Of a stretch of DNA of 64,000 nt, positions 58,852-64,000 are shown piece after piece; the stretch's first letter is position 1, and every line of letters starts with the position of its first letter. Below the pieces are notes generated by a model, which had not been told where the DNA came from, did no database searches, and was given only the letters and a program-made list of their open reading frames with translations. The DNA is from an uncultured Barnesiella sp. (GTDB lineage: Bacteria; Bacteroidota; Bacteroidia; Bacteroidales; Barnesiellaceae_A): assembly GCA_944321085.1 (NCBI GenBank), contig CALUJY010000005.1, forward strand, positions 104,123 through 168,122. The letters run 5' to 3'. Both the position numbers and the translations under genes were made by a program.

Positions 58852-60198
58852 TTAGTGCGGAGAGACAAACTTGTTGTGGCGCACCATCCATATATATACC
58901 GCTACACATATTATCACCGATAGCAGCGACCCTGCCGGCGATGCCAGACCCATAGGGAATAGGGTCGTAGGATATAATGCCGACATGAAATACGAGAGCG
59001 GAATGCGGGCGCATACAATAGAGATGAAGTTGTGGCAGAAAGATATGATAGAGTAGCCGCATGCGGTAAAGAAGCCGCTGAAACTGAAATGAATGCCTGC
59101 AAGAATACAATCCCATACATAGCCTTTAAGGTATTGGCCGCCTAAAACTATCACTTGTGGGTCGTTGGTAAAAAGCCTTACGGCCTGTTCCGGTTCAAAC
59201 TGTATGATGACGGATGCCACCGTGCCAAACAGCACCGTGATGTATATGGCATATCGTAGTGTAGCCTGTGCTCGCTCTATTTTCTTGGCGCCTATGTTTT
59301 GAGCCGAGATGGTAGATACCGTTGACAGCATGGCCGATGGAATGATGAACAGCAATCCTATGAATTTCTCTACAATACCCACAGCTGCGGCGTCGTTCAG
59401 TCCGCGGCCGTTGGCAATGATGGTGATGGCGATAAAAGCTACTTGGATAAAACCATCTTGCAATGCCACCGGCACGCCGATGTTGAGGATACCGCGCAAT
59501 ATATTTCGTTGCGGGCGCAAATCGTTACGGGTGATGCGTATCGACGATTGGCGGCGTGTTATCACGATTATGGCTATAACTACGGCACATATTTGCGATA
59601 CGGTAGTGGCAAGCGCAGCTCCGGTAGGACCCATGCCGAAGTACCCGATGAAAACGAAATCGAGTATGATATTGACCACGCAGGCTATGATTACAAAATA
59701 CATGGGCATTTTCGAGTCGCCCAGTCCGCGGAATATCGAGGCAATAATGTTATAGGCTACGATAAACGGTACCCCCATAAAACAGATGAACAGGTAATCG
59801 CAAGTACCTTCTACGGCTTCGGTCGGAGTGTTTATCCATCGCACAATATCGCTTGTCAGGAGCAGCAACCCTATGGCAAGCACGATTGCAATGGTGAGAA
59901 ACAACGTTATTGTATTGCCTATGGTACGTGCTGCTCCACGAGAATCGCCTGCGCCCACGGCACGAGCGGTGCGTACCGTAGAACCCATGGCAAGCCCTAT
60001 GATAATTACGGTGAGCATGTGCATCACCTGTCCTCCGTTAGAGACAGCCGTAGTACTCTCTACGCCGCAATACATGCCTATGACAAAGAGATCGGCAAGC
60101 CCGTAGAGTATTTGTAGAAAATAAGATAGCATGTATGGCAGGGCAAAAGAGACGATATTGCCCAATATGCCGCCCCGTGTAAGGTCTTTGCTTTCCAT
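58852..60198 (-). CDS. MATE-family multidrug/metabolite efflux transporter
   Basis: The 448-residue protein has about twelve membrane helices in two related halves, beginning G-G-I-L-G-N-I-V-S-F-A-L-P near 9-21 and with the typical V-G-A-G-D near 84. MATE proteins export cationic or other organic compounds by Na+ or H+ antiport. Two minus-strand promoter candidates precede it: TATCTTTG at 60222-60215, and a complete TTTG-N20-TATCTTTG at 60331-60300. The substrate is not predictable. Confidence 0.93.
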   Translation of the reverse strand: MESKDLTRGGILGNIVSFALPYMLSYFLQILYGLADLFVIGMYCGVESTTAVSNGGQVMHMLTVIIIGLAMGSTVRTARAVGAGDSRGAARTIGNTITLFLTIAIVLAIGLLLLTSDIVRWINTPTEAVEGTCDYLFICFMGVPFIVAYNIIASIFRGLGDSKMPMYFVIIACVVNIILDFVFIGYFGMGPTGAALATTVSQICAVVIAIIVITRRQSSIRITRNDLRPQRNILRGILNIGVPVALQDGFIQVAFIAITIIANGRGLNDAAAVGIVEKFIGLLFIIPSAMLSTVSTISAQNIGAKKIERAQATLRYAIYITVLFGTVASVIIQFEPEQAVRLFTNDPQVIVLGGQYLKGYVWDCILAGIHFSFSGFFTACGYSIISFCHNFISIVCARIPLSYFMSALYPTTLFPMGLASPAGSLLSVIICVAVYIWMVRHNKFVSPH

Positions 60199-60692
60199 CT
60201 TTCTGTTTCTTGTGCAAAGATACGGAAAGGCGAGCGGAGAATAAAATGTCTAAACTCGTTTTCAGATATTTTTTATCCCGAGCCGCATCCTGTCTTATCC
60301 AAAGATAGTGAAAGGTGAATGTAGAGACAAACGAAAACGAAGTTTCCAAATTCTACTTGGTAGAACTGCCTCTTATCGCATTATAAATACAAGCTGTGCG
60401 CAAAGACCGTTTAGGGTATCATGTCGAGTGTTTCCCCTCTGTTTTATCGTGACATAGTGTCATTAAAACACTATTATGCAAAATATTCGGTCTGTTTTAG
60501 GTCTGTATTATCTAATTTGCATTATCTTTGTAAAAGGCATTGTTGCATAGGGCAACCTCTTGGAAGATTTGCATCGGACGATGAGGCGTACCGTATGCCC
60601 TTGACCGGGAGAATCGCTGGTATGGCAACGGCATTTTGTGGCAGCCGCTGAGAAAAAATTTGGAGTATTAACTATCATTGTTTATCACGACC
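60199..60692. other. Divergent region between the MATE gene and the transglutaminase-like gene
   Basis: The gap of 494 bases holds two minus-strand promoter candidates (60215-60222, 60300-60331) and one plus-strand -7 element TATCTTTG at 60533-60540, which would leave a leader of about 147 bases before 60693. No protein gene is supported. Confidence 0.55.
60300..60331 (-). promoter_or_regulatory. Complete promoter upstream of the MATE gene
   Basis: Minus strand: TTTG at 60331-60328, 20 bases, TATCTTTG at 60307-60300. The leader would be about 95 bases. Confidence 0.65.
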
Positions 60693-62177
60693 ATGAGAAA
60701 ACATCAATTTATCGCATTAGTGAGTGTGGCAGTGCTATGTGTTATGCAGATGCAGGCTCAATCACAATCACAATCTTTCGACGAGTATAAGAAGAGAGCT
60801 ACCGAGGCTTATAAGAGTTATGTAAAGGAGAAATTAACTGCCTTTGAAAATTATCGTGCCGAGCGTAACAAAGAGTTTGCCTCGTATTTGCAAAAGAAGT
60901 GGATGCGTTACGAGCAACAACCCGAGGTGGAGCCGCCCGTACGTCCCAAACCTGTTGTGCCCGAGCCCAAAGACGATGCAACCATACCGTCGCGTCTGCC
61001 GGTGCTCACGGTGAAACCTATCAAAAAGCCCGATGCTCCGGTCGATGTTACTGTCAAACCCGTTCCTCGTGACGTGAAACCTTCCGAGGCATTGCAGTTC
61101 GATTTTTATGGCACGCGTTGTCGCGTACGTTTTGCCAAGGATAAGGCTTTTGTCCTTAATGACATCAGCGAGCAATACGTAGCGCAGGTGTGGAACCAGC
61201 TTATTTCGCCGGACTATTCGACATTGCTCGACGATTGTATCGCTTATCGTTCCGAGTTGCAATTATGCGACTGGGCGTATGTGAAATTTACCGAGCAAGT
61301 GGCTAAGGCTCTTTTCGGTACCGGAAAACCCAATGAAGCGGCTTTGTTGCAGGCCTTTTTGTTGATGCAGAGCGGTTATGATGCCAAGGTCGTACGATTC
61401 GGCAACGAGCGGTTGATGCCGGCTCTCTCGGCCGACAATCAGATTTACGGCTATACCTTTTTCGTGAACGGCGGCCATCGTTACTATTTGTTGGAGAAGA
61501 TAAAGGAGAAGCAACCTATTTATACCTACAATGAGATGTTCTACGACAAGGCGCGTCCATGTGCTTTGGGAGTGCCTCATGAGCAGCAACTGCCTATCGT
61601 GCAGGCGGCAACCGTTACGCGTGTATCGTCGCACTATCCGGCAGCGCGTGTCGAGACGTGTGCCAATGATAATCTCATGGAATTTTACAACGATTTTCCC
61701 CACTGCGAATGGACGGTGTATGCTCGTACGCCTATGACGAGTCGCATGCGTGACGATGTGCTCTCGCCTCTGCGTGCTGCTATCAAAGGGAAAGGCGAAG
61801 TAGAGGCTGCCAATATTTTGCTCGATTTCGTGCAGACAGGATTTCAATACAAGACCGACGAGCAACAGTTCGGTTATGAGCGTCCGCTATTTGTCGATGA
61901 GGTTTTCTTCTATCCTTATTGCGATTGTGAAGACCGCGCTATTCTCTACGTCTATTTAGTACACGAGTTGCTGGGTCTCGATGTGGCATTGCTCTACTAT
62001 CCCATGCACCTTGCTGCGGCAGTTGCCTTCAATGAGTCGGTCGATGGCGACAGCATGATGATAAACGGGCGCAAATATATGGTGTGCGACCCCACTATTA
62101 TCAGCGGTGCTTCGGTAGGCGAGGCCATGAAACAGTATAAGAATACCAAAGCTACCGTATATACCGTAGAGTACTGA
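60693..62177 (+). CDS. Exported transglutaminase-like protein
   Basis: The Met at 60693 starts a signal peptide (to about A-Q-S at 23). A charged helical, coiled-coil-like part (about 25-80) and a proline-rich linker (E-P-P-V-R-P-K-P, about 80-130) follow. The C-terminal part has a transglutaminase-type triad: Cys in Y-C-D-C-E-D-R-A near 411-415, His in Y-P-M-H-L-A-A-A near 437-440, and Asp in V-C-D-P-T near 466. Such bacterial domains act as peptidases or crosslinking enzymes; this one is probably periplasmic. The gene meets the CAT-like gene tail to tail with one base between. No specific family is recognised. Confidence 0.75.
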   Translation: MRKHQFIALVSVAVLCVMQMQAQSQSQSFDEYKKRATEAYKSYVKEKLTAFENYRAERNKEFASYLQKKWMRYEQQPEVEPPVRPKPVVPEPKDDATIPSRLPVLTVKPIKKPDAPVDVTVKPVPRDVKPSEALQFDFYGTRCRVRFAKDKAFVLNDISEQYVAQVWNQLISPDYSTLLDDCIAYRSELQLCDWAYVKFTEQVAKALFGTGKPNEAALLQAFLLMQSGYDAKVVRFGNERLMPALSADNQIYGYTFFVNGGHRYYLLEKIKEKQPIYTYNEMFYDKARPCALGVPHEQQLPIVQAATVTRVSSHYPAARVETCANDNLMEFYNDFPHCEWTVYARTPMTSRMRDDVLSPLRAAIKGKGEVEAANILLDFVQTGFQYKTDEQQFGYERPLFVDEVFFYPYCDCEDRAILYVYLVHELLGLDVALLYYPMHLAAAVAFNESVDGDSMMINGRKYMVCDPTIISGASVGEAMKQYKNTKATVYTVEY

Positions 62178-62178
62178 T

Positions 62179-62835
62179 TTATAGATGTACTTCGTTGAGG
62201 AAGGCTTGCACTTTCTCGAAGAAAAGCGATACGTGTTCTCCATCGACAAAGGCATGGCTTACTGTCAGTGCGATGGGCATGTAGAGCTTTTCGCCTCGTG
62301 CGATGGCTTTGCCGGCATTCATCAGGGGGTAGTCCATAGAGTGCCCCGTAGCCATTTGTGTGTACGTTACGCCGGTGAAGTATAGTTTGGGTGTCGCGCT
62401 CAACAAGAATACATCGTAGTCGCCTGTTTCGGCAATACCTTTGTCGGTAGCATAGGGGTCGCCGTCGTGCGGAATATGGGTGATGATGTGCCGTGCTTCG
62501 CGATAGAACGATGCAAAATCTTCTTTATAAGGGATGCGAACGGTATAGAAAGTACGTCCCGGTACGGCAATAGGCGATATGACGTCGACAGTGTCGTGCC
62601 ATACGACGTTACCATCTTTGTCCGTACGGTAACGCAACTCTTTTATTTCGTTTACGGCACGTGTCACGGCATATAGGTAATAGAGAAAGAAAGAGCTGTT
62701 GCTCTCTTTGGCACGGTGAAAAGCGTCGGTACACTCTACTTCGCTTGTGATGGCTATCCAAGAGTTGGCAAAGTTTTTGAAGTACAGGTAATTGTCGCGT
62801 CTTACCCAATTATCTATCTCTACGATGTGTTTCAT
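62179..62835 (-). CDS. Chloramphenicol acetyltransferase-like (type A) enzyme
   Basis: This CAT-fold acyltransferase of 218 residues has the catalytic H-A-F-V-D-G (HxxxDG) near 193-198, and an R-x-x-Y-F near the start in place of CAT's N-terminal W-x-R. The fold's D-Y-x-x-M-N stretch appears as D-Y-P-L-M-N near 173. The Met at 62835 is used since the upstream 21 codons precede the TACTTTTG element (62863-62856, minus strand). Family members in gut Bacteroidota are often annotated as antibiotic resistance genes, but most are xenobiotic or metabolic acetyltransferases; resistance should not be assumed. Confidence 0.85.
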   Translation of the reverse strand: MKHIVEIDNWVRRDNYLYFKNFANSWIAITSEVECTDAFHRAKESNSSFFLYYLYAVTRAVNEIKELRYRTDKDGNVVWHDTVDVISPIAVPGRTFYTVRIPYKEDFASFYREARHIITHIPHDGDPYATDKGIAETGDYDVFLLSATPKLYFTGVTYTQMATGHSMDYPLMNAGKAIARGEKLYMPIALTVSHAFVDGEHVSLFFEKVQAFLNEVHL

Positions 62836-63030
62836 AACGTTGTTTTTAACGGGTGCAAAAGTAGAAATTTTTATGCGAAAATAGAGGCCTCGTGCCACGA
62901 TTGTATTTTACCGATGCCGCAAACCTGCGGAAGGCAGGTTTGCATATAATGGGTTACAACCTCTGTTACAGTCTGTTGCTCATGTTGCTAAAAGCTGCCT
63001 GTGCAAGGCCTGTTTTTCGTGAATAGTTTT

Positions 63031-63038
63031 TATCTTTG
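63031..63038 (+). promoter_or_regulatory. -7 element (TATCTTTG) of the debranching-type gene
   Basis: Exact TAnnTTTG match 68 bases before the ATG at 63106; no good -33 box. Confidence 0.55.
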
Positions 63039-63105
63039 CATGAAATGCCATGATAGGAGGCGAAAAGTAACGAATTTTAAGCAATTATTTAATAAACAGA
63101 GTATT

Positions 63106-64000
63106 ATGAAAAACGGCTATGTGATAGGATGTGCCATACTATTGGCAGGGTTGCAAGGATGCTATAAAGGGCCCGAGCCGGTGATGACCGTAGATAAAAT
63201 GGGTATTGATGTTACCCCCGATGAGAATCGGGAGTATTCCTATACCGACAAACGCAGCGGGTATTATTACGGACGTACGCATGAATCGCACTTCGAGGCA
63301 TGGCATGCCGGTTGGAATGTAGCCCAAAGGCGTATCGTGAGCGACTACGACCTCTATGTCGATGATGCTTTGTTGGCTCGCGACAGTGCCGCTGTTACGG
63401 TATATCCGCATTATCTCGAACGCCGTTTTCAACAAGCCGTCGAGCAATTCTATATGGTCGACGACCGTGCTCTCTTGGCATTGACCTTGACCGATGTCAA
63501 AGGCGACAGCATAGCTATTGCCCTCGATACAGCCTTGTTGACTTCGCCCCGTTACGACGATGGTATTTTGTGGTATGTGCCTCGCGAGAGTCCCGACAGT
63601 CTCTTGGCCGTAACCTCCTACAAAGAGGCGCAAGGCAGTTTTGCGGCAGGACGTCTGCAATATCCTGTGGCTGCCAAAGGTTTCTTGTTGGCTTATGGCA
63701 GCGAGAAAGAGTGCCGCGACAATATAGCGGCTTTCCGCAAGGAGGGCTCATCGTGGTTGGATGCACGACGTACGCGCATGAATGGTATAGTAGCATATTC
63801 CAACCCCATGCAGAGCAATTCCGACTCGCTCGACAAAGCCATAGCATGGCTTCTGCTTACGACCGACGAATTGGTGACTCGTCAGCAAGGGCGCGGCATA
63901 TATGCCGGTCTGCCGTGGTTCAACGAGTATTGGGGACGCGATATGTTCATCTCTATGCCCGGTGCGACGCTTGTCATCGGCGAATTTGATGTGACGCGCG
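63106..64000 (+). CDS. Glycogen debranching-type (amylo-alpha-1,6-glucosidase) lipoprotein, 3' end outside window
   Basis: Translation from the ATG at 63106 gives 298 codons to the window edge with no stop. A signal peptide ends in a lipobox, L-Q-G-C (Cys19). Near the visible end is A-G-L-P-W-F-N-E-Y-W-G-R-D-M-F-I-S, the hallmark of the (alpha/alpha)6 catalytic domain of glycogen debranching/amylo-alpha-1,6-glucosidase proteins. An outer-membrane or periplasmic lipid anchor suggests it acts on imported or surface alpha-glucan rather than cytosolic glycogen. No Sus-type transporter is in view; it may lie to the right. The family assignment rests on one strong motif. Confidence 0.82.
   Translation, partial: MKNGYVIGCAILLAGLQGCYKGPEPVMTVDKMGIDVTPDENREYSYTDKRSGYYYGRTHESHFEAWHAGWNVAQRRIVSDYDLYVDDALLARDSAAVTVYPHYLERRFQQAVEQFYMVDDRALLALTLTDVKGDSIAIALDTALLTSPRYDDGILWYVPRESPDSLLAVTSYKEAQGSFAAGRLQYPVAAKGFLLAYGSEKECRDNIAAFRKEGSSWLDARRTRMNGIVAYSNPMQSNSDSLDKAIAWLLLTTDELVTRQQGRGIYAGLPWFNEYWGRDMFISMPGATLVIGEFDVTR

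Noticed and set aside
62179-62835. Chloramphenicol resistance gene
   Set aside because: The HxxxDG motif shows the CAT fold only; chromosomal homologues of this kind are mostly general acetyltransferases, so resistance is not claimed.

Overview
The window reads as a chromosomal segment of a Bacteroidales bacterium (phylum Bacteroidota). Five things point there: promoters of the Bacteroidota type (TTTG, 19-21 nt, then TAnnTTTG) in front of many genes; the type IX secretion and gliding genes sprA, porQ and gldB; a tmRNA whose tag reads GENNYALAA; the rprX/rprY sensor-regulator pair; and a second EF-G without the catalytic histidine, as in gut Bacteroides. The base composition is moderate and the core genes prefer G/C at third codon positions, so a Barnesiella/Muribaculaceae-like lineage fits better than Bacteroides itself. 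The sequence alone cannot settle the genus.

Positions 1-3110 are the accessory part: AT-rich, with unrecognised proteins, a lipoprotein and a tightly overlapping MNT-HEPN-MNT toxin-antitoxin cassette. This stretch stops at three 12-bp direct repeats and a tRNA-Phe gene whose D loop carries an extra 43 nt that can fold into a hairpin. It looks like one end of an island that used tRNA-Phe as its attachment site.

From about 3.2 kb onward the content is core-like. Positions 3.3-7.6 kb (minus strand) hold a small HTH gene, a YeiH-type exporter, a LysR regulator, aroE and gldB. Positions 7.85-10.1 kb carry an NfnAB-type flavoprotein pair. Positions 10.4-18.6 kb carry sprA, ruvA and a DUF4250 gene as one minus-strand unit. 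Positions 19.0-23.8 kb are a four-gene operon (iorA, iorB, aminotransferase, CoA-transferase) that could turn aromatic amino acids into aryl-acetates. Then come porQ-cmk-ispH, a fimbrillin-like lipoprotein, and dipeptidyl peptidase IV with miaA.

Positions 31.7-36.1 kb are the phosphate operon pstSCAB-phoU, whose PstC carries an extra periplasmic PstS-like segment; 11-bp spaced repeats lie upstream. lgt, a DUF5686 outer-membrane protein, a CYTH protein, tRNA-Ser(CGA), a flavodoxin lipoprotein and a HemW-like radical SAM protein follow. Positions 43.6-49.4 kb hold the EF-G2 paralogue with a palindrome at its promoter and a leader hairpin, then rprX, rprY and mdh.

Positions 49.8-53.3 kb hold a Sua5/YciO protein with a solo B3/B4 tRNA-editing-like domain protein, a membrane protein and a Fic-like protein with a degenerate active site. 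tmRNA lies at 53.7-54.1 kb. A plus-strand operon follows (SpoU methyltransferase, radA, FAD oxidoreductase, metallo-beta-lactamase-fold hydrolase), then a MATE transporter, a transglutaminase-like protein, a CAT-like acetyltransferase, and the start of a glycogen-debranching-type lipoprotein cut by the window edge. No rRNA, CRISPR array, complete insertion sequence or prophage was seen.
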